Below, in pieces: positions 1 to 8,345 of a stretch of DNA of 22,556 nt (position 1 is its first letter; every line of letters starts with the position of its first letter). Both the position numbers and the translations under genes were made by a program. The notes under the pieces were generated by a model. It ran no database searches and was not told where the DNA came from. It worked only from the letters and a program-made list of their open reading frames with translations. Where the stretch lies: assembly GCA_036475545.1 (NCBI GenBank), contig JAZGAE010000023.1:1-22556 (forward strand), read 5' to 3'. The DNA is from JAZGAE01 sp036475545 (GTDB lineage: Bacteria > Pseudomonadota > Alphaproteobacteria > DATDPM01).

Positions 1-492
1 CTGCGCGGCTTGCTGCTGGCGGGAACGGACCAGAGCGTCCCCCTCCTGGCCGAGGCCTTGGAGCTCGTCGGCGGGCGCGTGCCCGTCATCGTCGAAATCA
101 AGAACAGGGGCCGCGCCGGCGGCATGGAGCGAGCGGTCCACGAGATCGTCTCCGGCTACGCGGGCGACGTTGCGGTCGCGTCGTTCAACCCGTTCTCGCT
201 GGCATGGTTCAAGGAGAACGCGCCCGGCATCATGCGCGGGCAATCGGCCGGCCTCGGCAAGGGCGCGCGGTCGGCCGTCCATCACTGGTTCGTTCGGCGG
301 CTCATTCTGCTCAACACGGTGAGTCGGCCCCACTTCGTCAACTACGGCCTCCGATCCTTGCCGTACTCGGCCGTGACGCGACTGCGCGGCGCGGGGATGC
401 CAATCATCGCGTGGACGGCGAGGAGCGAGGCGGACGCCGCGAAGGCCCGCGCCGCGGCCGACAATTTCATGTTCGAAGGAATTCGCCCCTAG
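1..492 (+). CDS. Glycerophosphodiester phosphodiesterase, C-terminal part (5' end outside window)
   Basis: The reading frame is open from base 1, so the start lies upstream; 163 residues are visible. GDPD enzymes hydrolyse glycerophosphodiesters to glycerol-3-phosphate and an alcohol in phospholipid salvage. Family signs are the TIM-barrel strand with a metal-binding glutamate (VPVIVEIKN), the ASFNPFSL strand matching the usual 'SFDP' motif, and the late strand IIAWTARSE followed by FEGIRP, matching the usual 'WTVN...GI.TDRP' ending. The missing upstream part should hold the HRG motif. It ends 95 bp before the convergent mrp gene, with an intergenic repeat starting at the base after its stop. 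Family assignment is fairly firm; substrate and whether it is a UgpQ-type cytosolic enzyme cannot be decided from this part. Confidence 0.85.
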   Translation: MRGLLLAGTDQSVPLLAEALELVGGRVPVIVEIKNRGRAGGMERAVHEIVSGYAGDVAVASFNPFSLAWFKENAPGIMRGQSAGLGKGARSAVHHWFVRRLILLNTVSRPHFVNYGLRSLPYSAVTRLRGAGMPIIAWTARSEADAAKARAAADNFMFEGIRP

Positions 493-548
493 AGCATAAT
501 CCGGTCAGGTGGAATCGGCTGCGTTGCGCCGTGGCGAGGCGATCCGCC
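493..548. repeat. Intergenic repeat copy 1 (two conserved blocks)
   Basis: The left block (493-523) matches 6014-6044 at 26 of 31 positions, including 15 identical bases AGCATAATCCGGTCA. The right block contains GTGGCGAGGCG (531-541), also found at 6174-6184, and folds as a small hairpin GGCG-ATC-CGCC (538-548). The copy starts exactly after the stop codon of the phosphodiesterase gene and lies between convergent genes. It may serve as a bidirectional terminator or REP-like element; that role is inferred. Confidence 0.6.
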
Positions 549-587
549 AGGCGCGGCCCTCGGGCGTGACCGGGCTCGGCCGCTCGA

Positions 588-1739
588 TTATTGGACGATG
601 ATGCGCGGCGCCGACCGCTCGGACGTGTCGAGGATGATGTTGATCTTGTCCCAGATGTTTTCCGCGATCGCGAGATAGGTCTTGGCGATCGCCGAATCCG
701 GATCGGAGACGACGATCGGGCGGCCGCTGTCGGAGGTCTCGCGCACGGCCACGTCGAGCGGGATCTCGCCGAGGAATTCCGTGCCCAGCCTGACCGCCTC
801 GCGGTGCGCGCCGCCGTGGCTGAAGATGTCGGTGCGCTCGCCGCAATGGGGGCATTCGAAGTAGCTCATGTTCTCGATGATCCCGAGCACCGGCACGTCG
901 ACCTTGCGGAACATGTTGAGACCCTTGCGGGCGTCCAAGAGCGCTATGTCCTGCGGCGTGGAGACGATGATCGCGCCGGTCAAGGGCACCCGCTGGGACA
1001 CGGTGAGCTGTGCATCGCCGGTGCCTGGCGGAAGGTCCACCACCATCACGTCGAGCTCGCCCCAGGAGACGTCGCGCAGCATCTGCTCGATCGCGCTCAT
1101 GACCATCGGGCCGCGCCAGATCATCGGCGTTTCCTCTTCGACGATGAAGCCCATCGACATGCATTTGACGCCGTAGTTCTCCATGGGCGTCAACGTCTTG
1201 CCGTCGTGCGAGGCGAGCTCGCCGCGGATCCCCAGCATGCGCGGCATCGAGGGCCCGTAGATGTCGGCGTCCAAGAGCCCGACCCGGAGGCCCTTGGCCG
1301 CGAAGGCAAGCGCCAGGTTGACTGCCGTGGTCGACTTGCCGACCCCGCCCTTGCCCGAGGCCACGGCGATGATGGAGCGCACCCCCGGGAGCAGCGCGCC
1401 GGCCCCTGCCTCTTGCGGTGCGGCCGCGCCGCCCGCGCCGCCGGCGTGCTGGGGCTGCGACGGACCGGGGCCGGGACCCGCGGCGCCTGGGCTTTCGGCC
1501 GTCAATACCGCCGTCACGGATAGGACGCCCGGCAACGCGTCCACGGCTTGCTCCGCGGCCTTGCGGACGGGCTCCATCGCGGCGCCGCGCTCTGGGTCCA
1601 CCTCGATCGTGAAGCCGACGTTTCCGTCCTTGACGACGAGACCGCGGACCATGTCGAGCGAAACGATGTCGCCGTCACGGTCCGCGTCGCGAACCCCCTT
1701 GAGCGCGTCGAGGACCTGCTCCTTGGTTACGTCGGCCAT
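588..1739 (-). CDS. apbC: Mrp/ApbC family iron-sulfur cluster carrier ATPase
   Basis: This 383-residue protein has the two-part layout of bacterial Mrp/ApbC. An N-terminal MIP18/DUF59-type domain (about 1-85) is joined by a Gly/Pro/Ala-rich linker (about 105-118) to a ParA-like P-loop ATPase domain. The deviant Walker A GKGGVGKST is plain, as are DADIYGPSMPRMLG, the switch region VVDLPPGTGDAQLT, and a CxxC pair (ECPHCGERTDIF) that in the family bridges a 4Fe-4S cluster between two subunits. The protein binds and hands on Fe-S clusters in the cytosol. The ATG has a GGAG ribosome site 9 bases upstream. It diverges from hflK across about 200 bp and converges with the phosphodiesterase gene. The name mrp would fit equally well. 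Confidence 0.95.
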   Translation of the reverse strand: MADVTKEQVLDALKGVRDADRDGDIVSLDMVRGLVVKDGNVGFTIEVDPERGAAMEPVRKAAEQAVDALPGVLSVTAVLTAESPGAAGPGPGPSQPQHAGGAGGAAAPQEAGAGALLPGVRSIIAVASGKGGVGKSTTAVNLALAFAAKGLRVGLLDADIYGPSMPRMLGIRGELASHDGKTLTPMENYGVKCMSMGFIVEEETPMIWRGPMVMSAIEQMLRDVSWGELDVMVVDLPPGTGDAQLTVSQRVPLTGAIIVSTPQDIALLDARKGLNMFRKVDVPVLGIIENMSYFECPHCGERTDIFSHGGAHREAVRLGTEFLGEIPLDVAVRETSDSGRPIVVSDPDSAIAKTYLAIAENIWDKINIILDTSERSAPRIIVQ

Positions 1740-1938
1740 CCTGGAAAACTCCGATCGGCTGCCAATATTCCCTGTTTATGCGCCAGTATCCCCTGCTATT
1801 GTGGGGAAATATAGGTTGATTGCGTCCGCGGGAAGGCTGTCATATAAGGTGGACTAGCTGATTTGAAAAGGCCGGTGGCGGGGCGCGATCACTTACGGTC
1901 GCGGCGGCCGGCCGTGACGGCGGAAAGGAACAATCGAA

Positions 1939-3051
1939 ATGCCTTGGACGACTAGGGGAGGCGGCGGACAGGGACCCTGGGGCCGCGGCCCCAGCGGACC
2001 GCAGCCGCCCGATTTCGAAGACCTGTTGCGCACAGGCCAGGACCGGTTCAAGAAGATGTTCCCCAGCGGCATCCGCGGGGGCAAGGGATTCTGGTTGGTA
2101 TTGGCGGCGGTCGCCGCGATATGGCTGGCCAGCGGCGTTTTTCGGGTGCTGCCCAACGAGCAAGGGGTGGTGCTTCGGTTCGGAGAGTACGTCCGCAGCG
2201 AGTTGCCGGGTCTTCACTATCACCTTCCGTGGCCGATTGAGTCCGCAGTTACGCCGAGGGTCACCTTCGTCCACCGCACCGAGATCGGGTACCGTGCCGC
2301 AGACCGATTCGCCCGCACCGCCACGGCCCGCCAGGTGCCCGAGGAAGCCCTGATGTTGACCGGCGACTCGAACATCGTGGACATCAACTTCACGGTCTTC
2401 TGGGTGATCAAGGACGCTGCCAATTTCCTCTTCAAGATCCGCGACCCCGAGGGGACGGTGAAAAGCGCCGCCGAGAGCGCCATGCGAGAGATCATCGGCC
2501 AGACCCCGATTGTCTTGGCGCTGGCCGAGGGCCGCCGCCAGATCGAGGACGACACCAAGGACCTTCTCCAACGGATCCTCGACGATTACGAGTCGGGCGT
2601 CGAAGTCACCCAGCTCCAATTGCAGAAGGTCGACCCGCCGGGCCCGGTCATCGACGCCTTCAACGACGTGCGGCGCGCCGAAGCCGACCAGCAGCGCCTG
2701 CGCAACCAGGCCGAGGCCTACCGCAACGACATCATTCCCCGCGCCCGCGGCGACGCCGAAAGGATATTGCAGGATGCCGAGGGCTATAAGCAGGAGGTCG
2801 TCGCGCGCTCCACGGGCGACGCGAAGCGGTTCCTTGCGGTGTACAACGAATACAAGAACGCCAAGGAAGTCACCACTAGGCGAATCTATCTGGAGACGAT
2901 GGAAGAGGTGTTGCGCAACGTCAACAAGATCATCATCGACAGCGGCGCCCAAGGGGGCACCGGCGTGGTTCCCTATCTTCCGCTGCCGGAAATCCAGAAA
3001 CGAAGGACGGGAGGGCGCACCGGCGGAGCCGGTGGGAAGGAGAGCCCATGA
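1939..3051 (+). CDS. hflK: HflK, membrane protease-modulator subunit (SPFH/band 7)
   Basis: HflK pairs with HflC to form the inner-membrane cage that surrounds and modulates the FtsH protease. The 370-residue product has the expected plan: a Gly/Pro-rich cytosolic N-terminus, one membrane segment (FWLVLAAVAAIWLASGVF, about residues 53-70), the band 7 domain starting VLPNEQGVVLRFGEYV, an Ala/Glu/Arg-rich helical stretch, and a Pro/Gly-rich tail. The start ATG has AAAGGAA about 9 bases upstream. The stop overlaps the hflC start (ATGA at 3048-3051), which points to translational coupling. The 199-bp gap to the divergent apbC gene must hold both promoters; I see no convincing pair of promoter boxes there. 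Confidence 0.96.
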   Translation: MPWTTRGGGGQGPWGRGPSGPQPPDFEDLLRTGQDRFKKMFPSGIRGGKGFWLVLAAVAAIWLASGVFRVLPNEQGVVLRFGEYVRSELPGLHYHLPWPIESAVTPRVTFVHRTEIGYRAADRFARTATARQVPEEALMLTGDSNIVDINFTVFWVIKDAANFLFKIRDPEGTVKSAAESAMREIIGQTPIVLALAEGRRQIEDDTKDLLQRILDDYESGVEVTQLQLQKVDPPGPVIDAFNDVRRAEADQQRLRNQAEAYRNDIIPRARGDAERILQDAEGYKQEVVARSTGDAKRFLAVYNEYKNAKEVTTRRIYLETMEEVLRNVNKIIIDSGAQGGTGVVPYLPLPEIQKRRTGGRTGGAGGKESP

Positions 3052-3956
3052 GCAAGAACCTTTTCGGCGCCATCGGCGTCGGTCTCATCGTTGCCGTCAT
3101 CGTCGCCTCCAGCGCGCTCTTCACCGTGCACCAGGCGCAGCAGGCCCTGGTGCTCCAGTTCGGTGCGCCCAAGAAGTTGTTTTCCACGGAGGACGCGGTG
3201 GTCCGCGAGCCGGGGCTTCACGTGAAGCTTCCCTTCGTCCAGAGTGTGATCTTCTACGAGCGCCGGATACTGGACTATGATCCCCCAACCCAGGAGATCA
3301 TCGCGGCGGACCAGGCGCGGCTCGTGGTCGACACCTACACCCGCTATCGCATCATCGATCCCCTGCTCTTTTATCAGAAAGTAGGGACGGAACAGGGAAT
3401 GCGTAACAGGCTCGACGCGATCGTGAGCGGCGCGCTGCGCCGCGTGATCGGCAGAGTGACGCTGGCCTCGGTGCTCTCGGCCGAGCGGGCCGAGATCGTG
3501 GAGGAGATCCGCGAGCAGGTGAACGCCGCGGCCAGCGGGTTCGGCATCGAGGTCGTCGACGTGCGCATCCGGCGCGCCGATCTGCCGGAGCAGGTGAGCG
3601 AGAAGATCTATGAACGCATGCAGTCCGAGCGCGAACGCGAGGCCCGCGAGTACCGCGCCCAGGGCGCCGAGCTCTCCCAGCGCATCAAGTCGCGCGCCGA
3701 CCGCGAGCGCACGGTGCTTCTGGCCGAGGCGCAGAGGGATGCCCAGTTCCTGCGGGGCGACGGGGACGGCGAGGCGGTCCGCATCTACGCCGAGGCATTC
3801 TCCACGGATCCGGAGTTCTTCGCCTTTTATCGCTCGATGCAGGCCTACCGCGAGGCCTTGAGCGACCCGGACACCACGATGGTGCTTTCGCCGGACAGCG
3901 ACTTCTTCAGCTTCTTTGGCAACATCACCGGCAAGCCCCGGGAGACAACGCCGTAG
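3048..3956 (+). CDS. hflC: HflC, membrane protease-modulator subunit (SPFH/band 7)
   Basis: This is the partner of HflK in the FtsH-regulating complex. The 302-residue product begins with a short cytosolic tail and one membrane segment (IGVGLIVAVIVASSALFTV, about residues 7-25). The band 7 domain follows (QQALVLQFGAPKKLF), with VDTYTRYRIIDPLLFYQ and EIVEEIREQVNAAA, then the basic/acidic helix RMQSEREREAREYRAQGAE and the HflC-type ending FAFYRSMQAYREALSDPDT...LSPDSDFFSFF. Its ATG overlaps the hflK stop, with a purine-rich GGGAAGGAG just upstream inside hflK. A DUF2065 gene follows 81 bp downstream, as commonly seen beside hflC. Confidence 0.97.
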   Translation: MSKNLFGAIGVGLIVAVIVASSALFTVHQAQQALVLQFGAPKKLFSTEDAVVREPGLHVKLPFVQSVIFYERRILDYDPPTQEIIAADQARLVVDTYTRYRIIDPLLFYQKVGTEQGMRNRLDAIVSGALRRVIGRVTLASVLSAERAEIVEEIREQVNAAASGFGIEVVDVRIRRADLPEQVSEKIYERMQSEREREAREYRAQGAELSQRIKSRADRERTVLLAEAQRDAQFLRGDGDGEAVRIYAEAFSTDPEFFAFYRSMQAYREALSDPDTTMVLSPDSDFFSFFGNITGKPRETTP

Positions 3957-4037
3957 GCGGAGTGGTGGCCCTGGCTGGAGGCCGTTGGCGACGAAGACCC
4001 GTGCCGGCTCGCCTCCGGTGAGCGGCGGCCGGCGCCG

Positions 4038-4223
4038 ATGACCGATTTGTTTACGGCCTTGGGCCTCGTCCTCGTCATCGAGGGCGCGCTCTACGCGCTG
4101 TTTCCAGAGGGCATGAAACGGGTGATGGCGGAGGTTCTCAAGCTGCCGACGAAATCCTTGCGCACCGTCGGGCTCGTGGCCGCGGCTGTCGGGACAGGGC
4201 TGGTTTGGTGGCTTCGGGGCTAG
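4038..4223 (+). CDS. DUF2065 (YjeT-like) small membrane protein
   Basis: The 61-residue protein has two hydrophobic segments: about 6-21 (ALGLVLVIEGALYALF) and about 43-58 (VGLVAAAVGTGLVWWL). They are joined by a short basic loop containing FPEGMKRVMAEVLKLP. That pattern, with the conserved 'EG..YALFP' turn and a downstream 'LR..G' step, is the DUF2065/YjeT family, usually found next to hflC. Function is unknown; membrane association with the HflKC complex is a guess from neighbourhood. It lies in the same orientation between hflC and degP and is probably the last gene of the hfl transcript. No strong ribosome site is visible before its ATG. Confidence 0.85.
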   Translation: MTDLFTALGLVLVIEGALYALFPEGMKRVMAEVLKLPTKSLRTVGLVAAAVGTGLVWWLRG

Positions 4224-4254
4224 GCCGGCGCGCGAGACGAGCCGCGGGCGACAC

Positions 4255-4287
4255 GGCGGGTTGGTCGCTCGGACGTCCGCCTTATTT
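4255..4287 (+). terminator. Possible weak terminator after the hfl genes
   Basis: GGCGG (4255-4259) pairs with CCGCC (4277-4281) around a 17-base loop that has its own palindrome CGGACGTCCG, and TTATTT follows. The stem is short and the loop large, so this is only a candidate. Confidence 0.3.
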
Positions 4288-4327
4288 GGACCACAATTTT
4301 TTGGCAGTTGGGTCTGCGCCTAGGTGG

Positions 4328-4356
4328 TTGAACTGCCGCCGGAAAGAAATTACATC
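4328..4356 (+). promoter_or_regulatory. Candidate degP promoter
   Basis: TTGAAC (4328-4333) and TACATC (4351-4356) are separated by 17 bases and lie about 130 bp before the degP start, in an AT-richer patch of the 260-bp gap. The boxes match the housekeeping consensus only partly. I found no GGAAC/CGTT pair of the general stress (EcfG) type here. Confidence 0.3.
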
Positions 4357-4483
4357 GCCCCGCAAGCCTAGGGCACGCCATGGTCGCTCCGGTGCGGCCG
4401 TGCCGGAGGGTTAAGCCCGATAGTCCGGGTCGGCGATGCCAGCGGATACGTTGAGGAAATAACCTTAGCGAACGGAGAAACCT

Positions 4484-6013
4484 GTGACGCGAATACTGCG
4501 AACGATACCGGACCTTCGGAGCACCGTCGGCGCTGCTGCACGGCCCACGGTAACGATGGACCGCAACGCCTTGGGCGTGGTTCGGTGGACCATAACCTTA
4601 TTCGTTCTGCTCGCCTTGATGGGGGCAACGGCCGCGCAAGCCCGCCCGGTGCCGGAGAGCTTCGCGGACCTCGCCGAGCGCCTTCTGCCGGCGGTGGTCA
4701 ATATTTCGACGACCCAGGTCTTGCGCGAGCGCCAGCCGGTCATGCCGGACATGCCGGAGTTCCCGCCCGGGTCCCCGTTCGAGGAGTTCTTCCGGGACTT
4801 CTTCGAACGCCAGCTGCGCCCCGACGCGCCGCGGCGCCAGACATCCTTGGGGTCGGGCTTCGTGATCGACCCGTCTGGCTACATCGTGACCAACAACCAC
4901 GTGATCGGGGAGGCGGACGAGATCACCGTCACTCTGGACGACGGCACGCGTCTGGAGGCCGAGATCGTCGGGCGTGACGCCAAGACCGATCTCGTCTTGC
5001 TCAAGGTGAAGTCGGAGAAACCGCTGCCGTTCGTAAAATTCGGTGATTCGGACGCGACCCGCGTCGGCGACTGGATCATGGTCATCGGGAACCCCTTCAA
5101 CCTCGGCGTCACCGTGACCGCGGGCATCATCTCCGCCCATCACCGGGACATCAGGGCCGGCCCCTATGACGACTTCATCCAGACCGACGCGTCGATCAAC
5201 AAGGGCAATTCCGGCGGGCCGATGTTCGACATGAATGGCGACGTGATCGGCATCAACACCGCTATCTTTTCCCCCACAGGCGTGAACATCGGCGTCGGAT
5301 TCGCCATCCCGTCCAACCTGGCGCAACCGGTGATCGGGCAGCTCCGCGAGTTCGGCCGCACGCGCCGCGGCTGGCTGGGCGTGCGCATCCAGGCCGTGAC
5401 CGACGAGATCGCCGAAAGCCTCGGGTTGGAAGAGCCGCGCGGGGCCCTGGTGGCCAAGGTCAACGAAGGGCAGCCCGCCGCCAAGGCCGGGATGGAGGCC
5501 GGCGACGTGATCCTGGAATTCGACGGCAGGCCGGTGGACGACTCGCGGGCCCTCCAGCGCATCGTCGCCGACACAGCGATCGGCAAGACGGCGAAGGTCA
5601 CGGTCTGGCGCAACGAGCGCGAGGTGACGCTGGACGTTGTGACCGGCGAGCTGGAGAAGTTCGAGGAGGTGGCGGAGGCCGAACAACCCGCCGAGGCGGT
5701 TGCGGCGGAGCGTACCAAAATGCTCGGGCTGACGCTGTCCACGGTGACTCCGGAGCTGCGGCAGCGTTACAACATTGGCGAAGACGTCGAAGGCGTCCTC
5801 ATCACAGACGTGACCGCCGCCAGCGACGCGGCCGAAAAGGGGCTGCGGGCCGGCGACGTGATCATCGAGGTCGGCCAGGAGCAAGTCAGCACCCCGACCG
5901 ACGTCGAGGACAGGATCGCCGGGGCCCGCGACGCGGGGCGCAAGTCGGTGCTGCTGCTGGTCGAGCGCCAGGGGAACCTGACGTTCGTGCCCCTTCGGGT
6001 GGTGGAGAGCTAA
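4484..6013 (+). CDS. degP: DegP/HtrA (Do family) periplasmic serine endoprotease
   Basis: This is a periplasmic protease and chaperone that degrades misfolded envelope proteins. In the 509-residue reading, the catalytic triad is visible as H139 (TNNHVI), D169 (KTDLVLL) and S243 (GNSGGP). A trypsin-like domain (about 70-275) is followed by two PDZ domains (about 285-375 and 410-505), the standard Do-family length. A signal peptide with core WTITLFVLLALMGATAAQA ends near residue 53. I give the GTG start because GGAG lies 6 bases upstream. A start at the ATG at 4556 (residue 25) would give a more usual short signal peptide but has a poorer ribosome site. The convergent serB gene lies downstream across a repeat. 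Confidence 0.95.
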   Translation: MTRILRTIPDLRSTVGAAARPTVTMDRNALGVVRWTITLFVLLALMGATAAQARPVPESFADLAERLLPAVVNISTTQVLRERQPVMPDMPEFPPGSPFEEFFRDFFERQLRPDAPRRQTSLGSGFVIDPSGYIVTNNHVIGEADEITVTLDDGTRLEAEIVGRDAKTDLVLLKVKSEKPLPFVKFGDSDATRVGDWIMVIGNPFNLGVTVTAGIISAHHRDIRAGPYDDFIQTDASINKGNSGGPMFDMNGDVIGINTAIFSPTGVNIGVGFAIPSNLAQPVIGQLREFGRTRRGWLGVRIQAVTDEIAESLGLEEPRGALVAKVNEGQPAAKAGMEAGDVILEFDGRPVDDSRALQRIVADTAIGKTAKVTVWRNEREVTLDVVTGELEKFEEVAEAEQPAEAVAAERTKMLGLTLSTVTPELRQRYNIGEDVEGVLITDVTAASDAAEKGLRAGDVIIEVGQEQVSTPTDVEDRIAGARDAGRKSVLLLVERQGNLTFVPLRVVES

Positions 6014-6195
6014 AGCATAATCCGGTCAAGTTGAACTGACTGCGCCGGAGGAATTTTGTGCCGCGGGCGAGCGCCTCCTGGCGAGCCTGCGGGATGGAGG
6101 GCCGGCCGGTTGGGCGAGCCCCAAGGATCCAGCCGGTTCCCTGGTGCATGGGCCGTGGATCGTTGGTGAAGGCGTGGCGAGGCGGATCGCCGCCT
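6014..6195. repeat. Intergenic repeat copy 2 (two conserved blocks, spread apart)
   Basis: The left block 6014-6044 starts at the base after the degP stop and matches 493-523. The right block contains GTGGCGAGGCG (6174-6184) and extends into a perfect 6-bp hairpin AGGCGG-ATCG-CCGCCT (6180-6195). In copy 1 the blocks are 7 bp apart; here about 129 bp of other sequence separates them. Like copy 1 it lies between convergent genes (degP and serB). No gene is visible in the gap. Confidence 0.55.
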
Positions 6196-6214
6196 GCCCG
6201 ACGGGGCGGGCCGC

Positions 6215-7126
6215 TCAGCCGATGACGTCCTCGGCCCTGTAGCCCTGCAGATAAAGGAGCGCGGTGAGGTCCCCGTGGTCGATCCGGGCCGCCGCCGCCT
6301 CGCGCACCTTGCGTTTCGCCCGGAACGCGACGCCGAGGCCGGCCACGGCGATCATCGGCATGTCGTTCGCGCCGTCGCCGACGGCGAGTGTTTCCTGAAG
6401 CGCCAGCCCCTGGGAGCGAGCGATGCCGCGCAGCAGATCGGCCTTCGCCTCACCGTCCAGGACCGGTGGTCGAAGATGCCCGGTGAACCTGCCGCCGTCG
6501 ATCTCGACATCGTTGCCCGCGTGCTCATGGAATCCGAGAAGGTCGCGCACATACGAGGTGAACGCGACGAGGCCGCTGGAGGCCAGCACCGTGTGGGCGC
6601 CGTTGGCCCGCATCGTGGCGATGAGCGCCGCCGCGCCGGCGGTGATGCGAATCGCCTCGCGGACGTGATCGATCAGGGAGGCGGGAATCCCCTCGAGGAA
6701 CGCGGCGCGCCGGCGGAGCGCCGCCGCGTGATCGATCTCGCCGGCGTTGGCGCGGACGGTCAAGGGCGCGACCTCGTCCAGCAGGCCGGCTTGGGCTGCG
6801 ATCTCGTCGAGCATCTCGTTCTCGATGACGGTCGAGTCCATGTCGGCGATGAGCAGCCGCTTGCGCCTGCCTTGGCACCCTTGGGCCACCACGTCCACGG
6901 TCGCGTCCGCCACGACTTGGCGCACGGCGGCCTCGGCCCGCTGGGGATCGAAGGGCTCCGGGTCCGGCGGCGTGAAGACGAGATCGCAGGCGGTATCCCG
7001 CGCCAGCCAGTCCGGCGGCGCGACGCGCGCGCCAAGCGCGCCAAGGGCGGACCGGGCGGCGTCGACGATGCTATCCTGAAGAGCGGCTCTTTCGGGATCG
7101 ACGATCAGGGTCAGAACATGCCGCAT
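6215..7126 (-). CDS. serB: Phosphoserine phosphatase SerB
   Basis: SerB catalyses the last step of serine synthesis, removing phosphate from L-phosphoserine. The 303-residue product has an N-terminal ACT-like regulatory part (about 1-85) and a HAD-superfamily phosphatase domain. HAD motif I is LLIADMDST with nucleophile D95 and acid/base D97; motif II is VLASSG; the C-terminal metal motif is VGDGANDMPMI. The chosen ATG (reading MRHVLTLIVD) is the natural family start but overlaps the divergent miaA start by 9 bp. No strong ribosome site is seen. The frame is open upstream only as an antisense shadow of miaA. Confidence 0.95.
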   Translation of the reverse strand: MRHVLTLIVDPERAALQDSIVDAARSALGALGARVAPPDWLARDTACDLVFTPPDPEPFDPQRAEAAVRQVVADATVDVVAQGCQGRRKRLLIADMDSTVIENEMLDEIAAQAGLLDEVAPLTVRANAGEIDHAAALRRRAAFLEGIPASLIDHVREAIRITAGAAALIATMRANGAHTVLASSGLVAFTSYVRDLLGFHEHAGNDVEIDGGRFTGHLRPPVLDGEAKADLLRGIARSQGLALQETLAVGDGANDMPMIAVAGLGVAFRAKRKVREAAAARIDHGDLTALLYLQGYRAEDVIG

Positions 7127-8194
7127 GACGACATCTTGGTGGCTGTGGGCGATGGCGGCAAGCAGGGCCGGCCCGCCGGGCCCTCGCCGCGGCCCGGCGC
7201 ACGCCGGCGCGCGAGGAACCCGGCGAGGTCGACGCCGCCGACCCGACCCGTCCTGGTGATCGGAGGGCCCACCGCCAGCGGCAAGTCGGCCCTTGCGCTC
7301 GCCGTGGCCGAGGCGTTCGACGGCGTCGTGGTCAACGCGGACAGCATGCAGCTGTACCGGGAGCTCGAGATTTTGACCGCGCGGCCCTCGGCCGACGACA
7401 TGGCCCGCGCGCCGCACCGTCTCTATGGCGTGATGCCGGCGAGCGAGCCGTGCTCGGCCGGCCGGTGGCGGGCGCTCGCGCTCGGGGAGATCGCGGCGGC
7501 TGCCGAGGCCGGGCGGCTGCCCATCCTGGTCGGCGGAACGGGGATGTATCTGAAGGCCCTGATGGAGGGCCTCGCCCCGGTGCCGGAGATCCCAGAGGCC
7601 GCGCGGGCCGCCGCGATCGCGCTTCACGAGCGCCTCGGGCCCGAGAAGTTCCACGCCGAACTCGGCCGTCTGGACCCGGTCATGGCGGCGCGGCTGAGGC
7701 AGAGCGACCCCCAGCGTCTCATCCGGGCCTACGAGGTCGTCGCCGCCACCGGCCGGTCGCTGGCCGATTGGCAGGAGAGCCCGGCCGAAGACAGCGACCC
7801 GGAAGCGGCCCTCTCGCTGCGCTATGGCGTGCTGGTGCTCGATCCGCCGCGGGCCGAGCTGTATGCCGCCTGCGACCGGCGATTCGCCCACATGGTGGAG
7901 ATGGGCGTGGTGGAAGAGGTTCGGAGTCTCGACGCGCTCGGCCTGGATTCTGCCCTTCCCGCCATGAAGGCGGTCGGTGTCCCGGAGCTGCGCCGTTACC
8001 TCCACGGGCACGTCACGCTGGATGCGGCGTTGACACTCGCCCGGCAATCGACGCGGCGTTACGCCAAGCGCCAAGTCACCTGGTTCCGCCATCAGATGCC
8101 CGGGGCGCACCGTATTCCTACGCAATATTCGGAAAGTTTAAAGGGGCAAATCTTTTCATTCATTGTCCGGCCTCTATTGACCCCGGAGGACTGA
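7118..8194 (+). CDS. miaA: tRNA dimethylallyltransferase MiaA
   Basis: MiaA adds a dimethylallyl group to A37 of tRNAs that read UNN codons. The P-loop GGPTASGKSA (about residues 49-58), the VVNADSMQLYR substrate motif, GGTGMYLKALMEGL, and the C-terminal TRRYAKRQVTWFRH are all family signatures. With the ATG at 7118 the protein has 358 residues and an Arg/Pro-rich extension of about 43 residues before the usual start. GTG codons at 7139 and 7145 are the only nearer alternatives with the frame intact, so some extension exists in any case. The 5' end overlaps the serB start on the other strand. ilvB follows about 150 bp downstream in the same direction. Confidence 0.94.
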   Translation: MPHDDILVAVGDGGKQGRPAGPSPRPGARRRARNPARSTPPTRPVLVIGGPTASGKSALALAVAEAFDGVVVNADSMQLYRELEILTARPSADDMARAPHRLYGVMPASEPCSAGRWRALALGEIAAAAEAGRLPILVGGTGMYLKALMEGLAPVPEIPEAARAAAIALHERLGPEKFHAELGRLDPVMAARLRQSDPQRLIRAYEVVAATGRSLADWQESPAEDSDPEAALSLRYGVLVLDPPRAELYAACDRRFAHMVEMGVVEEVRSLDALGLDSALPAMKAVGVPELRRYLHGHVTLDAALTLARQSTRRYAKRQVTWFRHQMPGAHRIPTQYSESLKGQIFSFIVRPLLTPED

Positions 8195-8295
8195 GCGACT
8201 AGTTTTCGCTGCGGCCTCGGGGGTCGGCGTCCCGCTTCGGGGCGGGATCGCTTGGGTTTCCGGGCGGGTGGCGGAGCGCGATTCGGAGTGGATCG

Positions 8296-8337
8296 CCAGC
8301 CGTGACGAGCGAGAGGCCAGCCGTGACGAGCGAGAGG
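8296..8337 (+). repeat. Perfect 21-bp tandem duplication at the ilvB ribosome-binding site
   Basis: Two identical 21-base units lie at 8296-8316 and 8317-8337, each beginning CCAGCCGTGACG and ending AGCGAGAGG. The second unit ends in the GAGAGG that appears to be the ilvB ribosome site, 8 bases before the ATG at 8346. The unit is 7 codons long, so copy-number change would keep any upstream frame. Confidence 0.9.
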
Positions 8338-8345
8338 GTGGAGAC

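Noticed and set aside
1740..1938. Promoter boxes TTGATT ... CATATA for hflK
   Set aside because: Spacing is 19 or 21 bases depending on the -10 chosen, too far from 17 to list.
4205..4414. 69-residue plus-strand frame between DUF2065 and degP
   Set aside because: It overlaps the DUF2065 end, has no ribosome site or recognisable sequence and covers the presumed promoter region.
6215..8125. Long frames joining serB or miaA with hundreds of extra N-terminal residues
   Set aside because: The extensions are the antisense of the divergent partner gene; real family starts are at 7126 and 7118.
8230..8247. Hairpin TCCCGC-TTCGGG-GCGGGA as miaA terminator
   Set aside because: Six-bp stem with no T run after it; could form but gives no basis for a terminator call.
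8268..8345. GTG start adding 26 residues to IlvB
   Set aside because: The extra residues are a doubled ASRDERE from the tandem repeat, unlike other IlvB N-termini, and the ATG at 8346 has a better ribosome site.
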